Shown one piece after another: positions 12,934-18,538 of a DNA stretch of 33,736 nucleotides (positions are counted from its first letter, which is position 1; each line of letters begins with the position of its first letter). The notes beneath the pieces were generated by a model that was not told the origin of the DNA, searched no databases, and saw only the letters and a program-made list of their open reading frames with translations. The position numbers and the translations under genes were made by a program. The stretch covers positions 1-33,736 of the IMG/VR virus record IMGVR_UViG_3300021373_000844; one strand, written 5' to 3'. Source of the DNA: a virus.

Positions 12934-13131
12934 ATGGAAAGACGACACTGGATTTCTGTCGAATACCGTACGTCAAACGATAAAGACTTTGGTTATACCC
13001 GAGCTTATCCTCTCGATGGCGGGCCTGAAGGTGATGTCGAAGGCATGGTGCTTTCGGCTATCGAAGATTACGAAGCTAGCAAAGTTGAATACCCTGACTT
13101 TGAATGGCGTCTTTATTACAAGCATTTTTAG
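12934..13131 (+). CDS. 65-residue protein of unknown function
   Basis: Reads MERRHWISVEYRTSNDKDFG, then YTRAYPLDGGPEGDVEGMVL, ending EWRLYYKHF. It is rich in aromatic residues and acidic residues, with a probable beta-beta-alpha-beta layout (WISVEYR, GYTRAYPL, EGMVLSAIEDYEAS, EWRLYYKHF). An AAGGAG site precedes the ATG. It lies between the hairpin at 12863 and a mini zinc-ribbon gene. No family is recognised. Confidence 0.65.
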   Translation: MERRHWISVEYRTSNDKDFGYTRAYPLDGGPEGDVEGMVLSAIEDYEASKVEYPDFEWRLYYKHF

Positions 13132-13140
13132 GAGGTTGCT

Positions 13141-13311
13141 ATGGCACTTACATCTTGGCTTGACTCAGAGTTTATTTGCCCTTTATGCGATCAGTCATTC
13201 TTTAATGATTCGTCGATTGTTTACGATGACATACTCGACGACTCTATTTGCTGGCAATGCGCTGAGAGTCTGGAAGAAGAACGCAGTGAAACCTTTGCAA
13301 ACCTTTCATAA
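13141..13311 (+). CDS. 56-residue mini zinc-ribbon protein
   Basis: Reads MALTSWLDSEFICPLCDQSF, then FNDSSIVYDDILDDSICWQC, then AESLEEERSETFANLS. Two CxxC knuckles (CPLC at 13-16, CWQC at 37-40) spaced by 20 residues form a clear zinc-ribbon pattern. The rest is acidic, unusual for a DNA-binding finger, so protein binding is more likely. AGGAGG lies just before the ATG. A second mini CxxC protein is encoded at 15529-15681. The last 20 bases overlap a sequence repeat also found at 18450. Confidence 0.7.
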   Translation: MALTSWLDSEFICPLCDQSFFNDSSIVYDDILDDSICWQCAESLEEERSETFANLS

Positions 13312-13326
13312 CTTTGATAAAGTTTA
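13293..13326. promoter_or_regulatory. operator-like repeat upstream of the ArdC-like gene
   Basis: CTTTGCAAACCTTT (13293-13306) followed by AACTTTGATAAAGTT (13311-13325), a perfect inverted repeat with 6-bp arms around GAT. The first 14 bases are exactly repeated at 18450-18463, where TTTTGATAAGTTTA follows. Two copies next to gene starts suggest binding by a regulator. Confidence 0.5.
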
Positions 13327-13330
13327 ACCA

Positions 13331-13355
13331 TGTTCGGGGCTCAACACCCCGGACA
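13331..13355 (+). terminator. intercistronic hairpin before the ArdC-like gene
   Basis: TGTTCGGGG, a 7-base loop (CTCAACA), then CCCCGGACA: a 9-bp stem including one G-U pair. No T run follows. It lies between the mini zinc-ribbon gene and the ArdC-like gene and resembles the hairpins at 12863 and 14423. Confidence 0.55.
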
Positions 13356-13380
13356 TCCACAAACCAACGGAGTACAACCT

Positions 13381-14211
13381 ATGAAATATGATCGAATCCT
13401 CGAACTCGTTATGGCCGCTATGGAAGATGAAACTTCATGGCGCAAAACATGGCAGTCACAATCCTGCCTTCACCAAAACTGGGTCAGCAAACGACCTTAC
13501 AATGGCACGAACCAGTTGATGACAATGATATCTAGCTGGATGCACGGCTTTGAAAAACCCTACTGGTTAACCTACAAGCAAGTCGTTGAGCTTGGCGGCA
13601 GTGTTAAAGGGCAGAAGGCTACGCCCGCTATCTTCTTTGGTACTGGCAAAGACAAAGAAGACACCGATAAGTCCTACAAGTTTGCCAAGCTATACAACAT
13701 CTTTAACATCGAGCAGACCGGCATCGAGTTACCCCAGATTGAGTTACGGCAAACCAAGCTTGAACGACCCTATGAAATGGCCGATGCAATCAAGGTTAAG
13801 ATTAGCTCCAGCACATTCCACAATCCGTGTTACTCGCCATCGGCTGATGAAATCCGAATGCCGATGCCAGGGCAATTTGAAACTGACGATGCCCATCAAT
13901 CCACTTTCTATCACGAATGCATTCATGCTACCGGTCACAACTCCCGGCTAGATCGGCCGCTGACTGGTGCATTTGGTAGCGAAGACTACGCCAAAGAAGA
14001 ATTGATTGCAGAGCTTGGATCAATCTTTTTATGTAGCGAGCTAGGTGTGACGTATGACATAGCGCAACACGCTAGCTATCTCAACTCTTGGAAAAAGGCA
14101 ATCCAGTCTAATCCCAAGTACCTAACGACTGCGGCAACCGAAGCACGAAAGGCTAGCGAGTATTGCATGTCGCAGTTCACCATGATGCGGAAGTATGACG
14201 AAGCCGCATAA
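13381..14211 (+). CDS. ArdC-like antirestriction protein with zincin domain
   Basis: 276 residues from MKYDRILELVMAAMEDETSW. The N-terminal ArdC-type ssDNA-binding domain shows 'PYNGTNQLMTMISSWMHGFE', 'YWLTYKQVVELGGSVKGQKA' and 'TPAIFFGTG', the usual pattern. The C-terminal domain is a metallopeptidase-like zincin: H178-E-C-I-H182 in 'FYHECIHATGH' and 'YAKEELIAELGS' supplying the third ligand Glu. In plasmids ArdC protects incoming ssDNA from restriction; phage homologues are presumed to counter host defence. ATG 13381 follows a GGAG site; an in-frame start at 13330 would lie in the hairpin and is rejected. The active-site residues look intact. Its unknown small neighbours may also be anti-defence genes. 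Confidence 0.88.
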   Translation: MKYDRILELVMAAMEDETSWRKTWQSQSCLHQNWVSKRPYNGTNQLMTMISSWMHGFEKPYWLTYKQVVELGGSVKGQKATPAIFFGTGKDKEDTDKSYKFAKLYNIFNIEQTGIELPQIELRQTKLERPYEMADAIKVKISSSTFHNPCYSPSADEIRMPMPGQFETDDAHQSTFYHECIHATGHNSRLDRPLTGAFGSEDYAKEELIAELGSIFLCSELGVTYDIAQHASYLNSWKKAIQSNPKYLTTAATEARKASEYCMSQFTMMRKYDEAA

Positions 14212-14230
14212 CCAACCAAGGAGAAATGTT

Positions 14231-14416
14231 ATGGAAACTACAATACATATAGATGATGGAACGGCTTTGCTTTTCTGTTACGGCAAAGCTATTGATTTGT
14301 GGATTGCAGAACAAGGAAAAAATTGTCTTAAAGAAAGCACGTCGGAAAACATTCCCCTTATAGCTGAATCTTTATGGGAAGATTTTTGGCATACCCACAA
14401 AAAATTAATTCCTTAA
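14231..14416 (+). CDS. 61-residue protein of unknown function
   Basis: Reads METTIHIDDGTALLFCYGKA, then IDLWIAEQGKNCLKESTSEN, ending HTHKKLIP. It is a small alpha-beta protein with two Cys that do not form a CxxC motif. AAGGAGAAA lies upstream of ATG 14231. An in-frame extension to 14195 would overlap the ArdC-like gene and lacks a ribosome site. It is immediately downstream of that gene and so probably co-transcribed. Confidence 0.65.
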   Translation: METTIHIDDGTALLFCYGKAIDLWIAEQGKNCLKESTSENIPLIAESLWEDFWHTHKKLIP

Positions 14417-14422
14417 TCGTTC

Positions 14423-14464
14423 GGGATTCCGCACCCCGGCTCAAGCGGGGGTCGCGGAAATCCC
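14423..14464 (+). terminator. long intercistronic hairpin
   Basis: GGGATTCCGC pairs with GCGGAAATCCC (one extra A), enclosing CCCC/GGGG with loop GGCTCAAGC. This gives a long, interrupted GC-rich stem 6 bases after a stop. The sequence after the stem (TCACTAATC) is not a T tract, so transcription termination is uncertain. Confidence 0.6.
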
Positions 14465-14490
14465 TCACTAATCAACAAAGGAGTAAACAA

Positions 14491-14682
14491 ATGGATGATC
14501 GTTTAGAAGGTCGATGGTTGACACGCGGTGAGCTTGGCGAAGTCGTGCTGTCTAACATCGAGTATTACCTAATCAACCAATGGGATTACCTTGGGTTTTC
14601 TCGTTGGGCTACTGACTTTGGCATTCCGCATAGCGAAATCTTAATGATTATTGCGGCCGAACAAACTTTACGTGAAGAATAA
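14491..14682 (+). CDS. 63-residue protein of unknown function
   Basis: Reads MDDRLEGRWLTRGELGEVVL, then SNIEYYLINQWDYLGFSRWA, ending IIAAEQTLREE. Mostly helical; 'FGIPHSEILMIIAAEQ' could be the second half of a helix-turn-helix but there is too little to say so. ATG 14491 has the TCAACAAAGGAG leader also used by the first two early genes, which fixes this start over an upstream extension. Confidence 0.65.
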   Translation: MDDRLEGRWLTRGELGEVVLSNIEYYLINQWDYLGFSRWATDFGIPHSEILMIIAAEQTLREE

Positions 14683-14693
14683 GGAGAAGCACC

Positions 14694-15059
14694 ATGAATC
14701 TAACAAGTGAGTACCTCAGCAAGATCTGCCCTGAATTGCTGGAATCTGAAATCAAAGTTCTTAAGGACAATCTGCTCGACCTACACAGCCCTGACGAGAT
14801 TTATCCGCAGGTTGTGCGCGTCACTGCAAAGAGTCTGTTTCCTTACATCGTAACCAATGAGCAGGTCGTCTCGTATCTCGATGGCAGGGATCGCATTGTT
14901 AACGCCATTGAGTTCTTGAAAGCGGCGCACAATCAGCTGGATAAAATTCCCAGGCTATCCGATAACTGCGGCATGGCTATGATTGAAATGAACCAGTGGA
15001 TACATTATCTCAACGAAGAGCTTAGTCATCTGGAGAAAGGCAATGCAAAAGAACAGTGA
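14694..15059 (+). CDS. helical protein of unknown function
   Basis: 121 residues: MNLTSEYLSKICPELLESEI, then KVLKDNLLDLHSPDEIYPQV. It is predominantly helical with a Leu/Glu-rich N-terminus, a middle 'VVRVTAKSLFPYIVTNEQVV' and a C-terminal helix 'NQWIHYLNEELSHLEKGN'. AAGGAGAAG precedes the ATG. The 3' end overlaps the next gene by 17 bases. No family recognised. Confidence 0.65.
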   Translation: MNLTSEYLSKICPELLESEIKVLKDNLLDLHSPDEIYPQVVRVTAKSLFPYIVTNEQVVSYLDGRDRIVNAIEFLKAAHNQLDKIPRLSDNCGMAMIEMNQWIHYLNEELSHLEKGNAKEQ

Positions 15060-15231
15060 CAAATATTACCCGGAGACTTTACTCCGGGTTTATTTTAACT
15101 ATTGCAAAGCTAATGACATCAAGCCGAGCTTTGAAGACATGGATGACTTTATCTGTGAAATCCTTGGCGTTAATCAGATAAATGGCATACCTTCATATAG
15201 AACAATAGACGAGGTGTTTAACAATGACTAA
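15043..15231 (+). CDS. 62-residue protein of unknown function
   Basis: Reads MQKNSDKYYPETLLRVYFNY, then CKANDIKPSFEDMDDFICEI, then LGVNQINGIPSYRTIDEVFN. It looks helical, with a possible small DNA- or protein-binding bundle. GAGAAAGG lies upstream of the ATG, which sits within the end of the preceding gene. The stop overlaps the next gene start by 8 bases. Confidence 0.6.
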   Translation: MQKNSDKYYPETLLRVYFNYCKANDIKPSFEDMDDFICEILGVNQINGIPSYRTIDEVFNND

Positions 15232-15520
15232 ACGAATTTACATCCAAGTTAAAGCATCTGTGCCTGATGACATGGATGAGTTCGAAGGAGCAATCATTGA
15301 TGACTTTGATCGCAACACTGGCATCGCATTGTTATTTGTTGATCCGTTTGATATCGAAGCGGATTACGATGTTGTTGAGACTGAAGAAGATCATGAGTTT
15401 TGGGGTCAGTTTGTAGACGAAAAACTGCAAATTTTATTTGAACGAAAATGCACTTGGCATGGCCGGCCAATATTAAACGCCGAAGATGTATGCTGGGAGC
15501 TTGAGGATATGCGCCATTAG
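15224..15520 (+). CDS. acidic protein of unknown function
   Basis: 98 residues: MTKRIYIQVKASVPDDMDEF, then EGAIIDDFDRNTGIALLFVD. It has beta strands (RIYIQVKASV, IALLFVDPF) and many Asp/Glu, and ends in a helix (LNAEDVCWELEDMRH). The first strand resembles 'EYLVTLIETTEHIVSVEAN' of the 12046 gene in layout only. High acidity is shared with the 12231 and 12631 genes, so this block as a whole encodes acidic proteins. Confidence 0.65.
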   Translation: MTKRIYIQVKASVPDDMDEFEGAIIDDFDRNTGIALLFVDPFDIEADYDVVETEEDHEFWGQFVDEKLQILFERKCTWHGRPILNAEDVCWELEDMRH

Positions 15521-15528
15521 GAGGAGTC

Positions 15529-15681
15529 ATGGAGCTATTTCAATGTATTGTCTGCCAGCAATGGATGGAGTCTGGCTTTTTAGATGACGATGAAGTCTGT
15601 GAAGAGTGCAATGAAAGACTAGAGTACGATGGTCAGCCTGATGAAGCACAGGAGTGGCATGACTTTGATCCTTACTGTTAA
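15529..15681 (+). CDS. 50-residue mini CxxC protein
   Basis: Reads MELFQCIVCQQWMESGFLDD, then DEVCEECNERLEYDGQPDEA, then QEWHDFDPYC. Two knuckles, CIVC (6-9) and CEEC (24-27), form a small zinc ribbon; the rest is highly acidic. GGAGGAG precedes the ATG. It parallels the gene at 13141-13311: same size class, two CxxC pairs, acidic body, but different spacing. Confidence 0.7.
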   Translation: MELFQCIVCQQWMESGFLDDDEVCEECNERLEYDGQPDEAQEWHDFDPYC

Positions 15682-15877
15682 ACTCCAAGTGTCCAAGGCG
15701 ACAACTGTACTCCTCGCCTGTTGAGCCGGTTGACAGCGCCCCGGTGGGCACAATCGCTGTTCCTCTATCCCTGAGGTGGCACGATGCTTGCATGATGCTG
15801 GCACTTGACATCCCGCCCTACTATGCCACCCTGTCCAACTATCAACTACCGGCCCCAATGCCGCACAGGAGTACGCT
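15682..15877 (+). other. 196-bp GC-rich spacer with inverted repeats
   Basis: No gene is seen. AGGCGA (15696-15701) pairs with TCGCCT (15714-15719), and GGTGGCA (15775-15781) with TGCCACC (15824-15830). TTGACA occurs at 15730 and near 15805 but without a good -10 at the right distance. It may be a structured leader for the metallophosphoesterase transcript. A minus-strand ORF across it has no ribosome site and is rejected. Confidence 0.35.
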
Positions 15878-16084
15878 ATGACTACAAGCCCAGACGAGGC
15901 ACTGAAAAAAATCCGAACGGAGGAAGATGTGCTGGCCGCACTGCTTTCCTATCTGCACCTGCACTATGTGAAGATAGCCAACACAGAAGAGCCGCATGTG
16001 AGTATTCCAGTAGACCCAGTGGAATTAACTCAGATCGTTGCTGTCCTTGCGAGAGCAAACACGATGCGAGGTATTCGTCCATAG
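15878..16084 (+). CDS. 68-residue protein of unknown function
   Basis: Reads MTTSPDEALKKIRTEEDVLA, then ALLSYLHLHYVKIANTEEPH. It looks like a small helical domain followed by 'VSIPVDPVELTQIVAVLARA', a second helix. An AGGAG site (CACAGGAGTACGCT) precedes the ATG. It lies 19 bases before the metallophosphoesterase gene and is probably co-transcribed. No family recognised. Confidence 0.6.
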   Translation: MTTSPDEALKKIRTEEDVLAALLSYLHLHYVKIANTEEPHVSIPVDPVELTQIVAVLARANTMRGIRP

Positions 16085-16103
16085 GGTTCCATTAGGGGGA
16101 ATA

Positions 16104-17267
16104 ATGGAGCATCCGTTACAAGAGTATTGCAATACAGAACATCAAAAATACTTAGTCAAACTCAGATATCTCGAAGGCCGTAGCTGGTCTGAGATATCAG
16201 AGATCGTTGGATCTGATCGAACCAATGCGCGAAACGCTCTCAAGGCAGTAGAAGGCAGAGCGGCTAAAGCTGGCTATGCGCCAAAGCACGATCATGTTCA
16301 CACTGTCCCACCCGGCTACGCAGTCAAAGGATCTTCAACACTTTACAAGGATGGCTCCGTTGCCCTTCAATGGGTAAAGACTGAGGCAGATAAGCAAGCT
16401 CAACTCGATGCAATAATTAGCAGGATTGAGTTGGCGTGTGAAGGCATTAAGCCATGGAGGCAAGTCAAGGCGCCGAAGAAAATTCAAGACAATTTACTTA
16501 GCTTGCTGGTGGTTACGGATTTTCATCTGGGTAGCTACTGTTGGGGCGACGAGACTAGCGAAGACTACAACACCGACATGGCCAGGGATCTATTCCTGTC
16601 AAGCATCAAAGATATGATCGACAGTACGCCTAACAGCAAGATAGGTTTACTTTGTAATCTTGGTGATTTTTTGCACTGGGACGGACTCCTCCAAATCACT
16701 CCCACTTCCGCTCATATCCTCGATAATGACAGTAGGTACAGCCGTATCGTCGATATAGCTATGACGGTCATGAACGAGGCTGTGCGGATGATGCTGGAGA
16801 AGTATGAGAAGGTCGTCTTTGTCTGCGCCGAAGGTAATCATGACATCGCGGGCTCCATCTGGTTACGCAAGTTCATTAGAAAGTTGTACGCCAATGAGCC
16901 AAGGCTGGATGTCATCGACAATGACTTCCCTTATTACGCTTACAGACATGGCAAGGTAATGCTGTGCTTCCATCATGGTCACAAAGTGAAGATGGACAGA
17001 TTGCCTAAAGTGTTTTCGAGTGAGCCTCGATTCAGAGAAGATTGGGGCAAGTCGACGGTGGCGTATATCCACAGCGGACATTATCATCATGAGCGGATAT
17101 TAGAAGACGCGGGGGCTATTACAGAACAGCACCCCACGTTAGCATCGCGAGATTCGTATGCCACTCGGCTGGGCCTCATGTCCCAGCGCGGAGCCAAGGT
17201 CATTACATACGACTCAGAAGACGGTGAAGTAAGCAGAATCACCGTTAGGCCAAAAGCTTACGACTGA
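16104..17267 (+). CDS. metallophosphoesterase with N-terminal HTH
   Basis: 387 residues from MEHPLQEYCNTEHQKYLVKL. Residues about 24-50 (EGRSWSEISEIVGSDRTNARNA) form a helix-turn-helix. From residue 132 a calcineurin-like phosphoesterase follows with all metal motifs: DFH (139-141), GD (187-188), GNHD (244-247), 'FHHGH' (289-293) and 'HSGHYHH' (323-329). This set fits a Mre11/SbcD-type nuclease or phosphatase that uses two metals. The HTH suggests DNA targeting, so a DNA end-processing nuclease for recombination is plausible. ATG 16104 has an AGGGGGA site; the longer in-frame start at 16038 overlaps the previous gene and is less likely. The 3' end overlaps the convergent 17258 gene by 10 bases. 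Confidence 0.85.
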   Translation: MEHPLQEYCNTEHQKYLVKLRYLEGRSWSEISEIVGSDRTNARNALKAVEGRAAKAGYAPKHDHVHTVPPGYAVKGSSTLYKDGSVALQWVKTEADKQAQLDAIISRIELACEGIKPWRQVKAPKKIQDNLLSLLVVTDFHLGSYCWGDETSEDYNTDMARDLFLSSIKDMIDSTPNSKIGLLCNLGDFLHWDGLLQITPTSAHILDNDSRYSRIVDIAMTVMNEAVRMMLEKYEKVVFVCAEGNHDIAGSIWLRKFIRKLYANEPRLDVIDNDFPYYAYRHGKVMLCFHHGHKVKMDRLPKVFSSEPRFREDWGKSTVAYIHSGHYHHERILEDAGAITEQHPTLASRDSYATRLGLMSQRGAKVITYDSEDGEVSRITVRPKAYD

Positions 17268-17443
17268 TCTTCTTCAGTCAAAGCGCCTTCGATGGCGGCC
17301 CTTGTAGTAAAGGGCTTGCCTTTGGCGTCAGTGAAATACTTGATCCCCTGAGCTTCCAGCACCTTGATTAACTTCGGCGAAGTATACGCCTTAAAGATGT
17401 GAAAGAGATCGCGATAGTAAAGGTATTCAGTTTGGTCGGTCAT
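17258..17443 (-). CDS. small DUF4224-like protein
   Basis: 61 residues: MTDQTEYLYYRDLFHIFKAY, then TSPKLIKVLEAQGIKYFTDA, then KGKPFTTRAAIEGALTEEDQ. The 'SPKLIKVLEAQGI.YF.DA.GKPFTTRAAIE' layout (helix-turn-helix then a short strand and 'R.A.E') resembles DUF4224 proteins, often near recombination genes in phages. It may be a small DNA-binding regulator. AGGAG lies 6 bases before ATG 17443, directly after the T tract of the hairpin at 17455-17478. The end is convergent with the metallophosphoesterase gene. Confidence 0.65.
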   Translation of the reverse strand: MTDQTEYLYYRDLFHIFKAYTSPKLIKVLEAQGIKYFTDAKGKPFTTRAAIEGALTEEDQS

Positions 17444-17454
17444 TAAGAACTCCT

Positions 17455-17478
17455 AAAAAAGCCCCGCCGAAACGGGGC
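17455..17478 (-). terminator. rho-independent terminator within the recombination island
   Basis: On the minus strand, GCCCCGTTTCGGCGGGGC followed by six T: a 6-bp GC stem with a 6-base loop. It is 7 bases past the SSB-like gene stop and directly before the ribosome site of the DUF4224-like gene, so that gene would depend on readthrough. Confidence 0.85.
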
Positions 17479-17485
17479 AAACCAC

Positions 17486-17779
17486 TCACCATGGAATGTC
17501 GTCGTTAGGGACAGGCTTTTGCGCTTGGCTTGCTGGCTGTCGAGCAGGTTGGTCAGCACTGGGTTTCCATGTATTTAACTCAGCATACCACTTGCCTGAT
17601 CGCCCTTCTTTAATCTCGATATTCATCCACTCTGAATCTGGATCTGCCTTCTTTCTTGAGGCAACCCAAGCTCCAAAGTCATCGAGCTTAATTGAAAGCT
17701 TTAGCTTTACAAAGTCTGGCGCATTTGCATCGGGCAACTTAACCATCATGCCATCTACAAAAATCTTTTCATCGTTCAT
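17486..17779 (-). CDS. SSB-like protein with acidic tip
   Basis: 97 residues. The N-terminal beta-rich part (EKIFVDGMMVKLPDANAPDF, then VKLKLSIKLDDFGAWV) fits an OB fold. A flexible Pro/Gln/Ala linker (QPARQPASQAQKPVP) then ends in NDDIPW, close to the DDIPF tip of bacterial SSB. That tip binds recombination and repair partners in SSB. The mid-part 'SEWMNIEIKEGRSGKWYAEL' is the expected last strands. It lies next to an ERF annealing protein, and the pair would coat and anneal ssDNA. It is shorter than cellular SSB (about 170 residues). Confidence 0.65.
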   Translation of the reverse strand: MNDEKIFVDGMMVKLPDANAPDFVKLKLSIKLDDFGAWVASRKKADPDSEWMNIEIKEGRSGKWYAELNTWKPSADQPARQPASQAQKPVPNDDIPW

Positions 17780-18014
17780 AACATCTCCTCAACGGGTTGA
17801 TTTTCATTACTTGGTTTTCATAGGTGGTAAACACACCACCTTTTGACTGAGCCAAATTTAAAGCCTCCTTCACCTCATTTGGCGTTTCTTCTACGATACA
17901 GCGCAATGCTTCCCACTCTTCGTTAGCCACTGCGCTCTTGACCTGACAGATGAAATCAAACTCCTCGCGTATCACTTTCATGTACGCAAGGAACTCTTCT
18001 TCATTTGCTACCAT
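17769..18014 (-). CDS. 81-residue helical protein of unknown function
   Basis: Reads MVANEEEFLAYMKVIREEFD, then FICQVKSAVANEEWEALRCI, then VEETPNEVKEALNLAQSKGG. Almost entirely helical, with a middle 'NEVKEALNLAQSKGGVFTTY' that could bind a partner. It overlaps the ERF gene at its start and the SSB-like gene at its stop (11 bases), so it is translated with both. The length and position suit a recombination accessory protein, but no family is recognised. Confidence 0.7.
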   Translation of the reverse strand: MVANEEEFLAYMKVIREEFDFICQVKSAVANEEWEALRCIVEETPNEVKEALNLAQSKGGVFTTYENQVMKINPLRRCYER

Positions 18015-18400
18015 CCTCGCTTTGCACCTGACGTCGCATTGTTGGCATCATCGTCTTTATCAGCTCCGATACCCAATGCCATTGACAGGCTATATCGCTT
18101 GGCATAGGTGACAGCACTGCCGAATGCTTGGGCCGTTGGTTTGTCTGCTCGAACAATCATCTTGCCAGTTGATAGCGAGTCACCATGCCCATACAAAACA
18201 GTTTCAATGCAGGCGCCTACATCACACTCGTGACTAACCTGCTGAATCATTATCCCGTGACCGTTCAGGGCTTCTTTAGCGTAATCCCAAAGATCTTCAA
18301 ATTTAACGTAGCTACTTTTAAAATGCGGGTTTACTGCTTCTGCTTTGGCGTGAGATAAATCTTGTTGAACTTCAAGAAGCTTTTCAATTAGCTTACTCAT
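18008..18400 (-). CDS. erf: ERF-family single-strand annealing protein
   Basis: 130 residues with clear ERF marks: NPHFKSSY (24-31) and 'FEDLWDYAKEALNGHGI' near the start, then 'TAQAFGSAVTYAKRYSLSMA' (89-108), then 'GIGADKDDDANNA'. P22 Erf is the type member; such proteins anneal complementary ssDNA and promote circularisation or recombination of phage DNA. At 130 residues it is the core domain only, without the longer C-terminal region of P22 Erf (about 200). GGAGG lies before ATG 18400. It is the first gene of the minus-strand island and shares its upstream region with the ATPase gene. Confidence 0.9.
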   Translation of the reverse strand: MSKLIEKLLEVQQDLSHAKAEAVNPHFKSSYVKFEDLWDYAKEALNGHGIMIQQVSHECDVGACIETVLYGHGDSLSTGKMIVRADKPTAQAFGSAVTYAKRYSLSMALGIGADKDDDANNATSGAKRGW

Positions 18401-18449
18401 ACTGCCTCCTTCATTTGATTGAGCTTGCAGTCTACAAAACTTTTAAAAA

Positions 18450-18474
18450 CTTTGCAAACCTTTTGATAAGTTTA
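18450..18474. promoter_or_regulatory. operator-like repeat, second copy
   Basis: CTTTGCAAACCTTT (18450-18463) is identical to 13293-13306, and is followed by TTGATAAGTTTA, similar to the TTGATAAAGTTTA at 13314-13326. It lies between the divergent ERF and ATPase genes, 65-90 bases before ATG 18539. Confidence 0.5.
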
Positions 18475-18504
18475 TTGACAGATAGAGTAAACTCCGTCAG
18501 AGTT
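18475..18504 (+). promoter_or_regulatory. -35 consensus TTGACA and inverted repeat AACTC-n5-GAGTT
   Basis: TTGACA (18475-18480) is a perfect -35. No good -10 follows; CAGAGT lies at 17-bp spacing. AACTC (18490-18494) and GAGTT (18500-18504) form an inverted repeat with loop CGTCA, in the spacer and -10 zone, as expected for a repressor or activator site. An unusual or activated promoter for the ATPase operon is plausible. Confidence 0.45.
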
Positions 18505-18538
18505 AAGAGCTTTCACCACAACAAAAAAGGAGACAGGA

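Noticed and set aside
15727-15830. TTGACA matches as promoters for the metallophosphoesterase gene
   Set aside because: No -10 match at acceptable spacing for either copy.
15527-15858. Minus-strand ORFs opposite the mini CxxC gene and the GC-rich spacer
   Set aside because: No ribosome site; they lie opposite coupled plus-strand genes and look like shadow frames.
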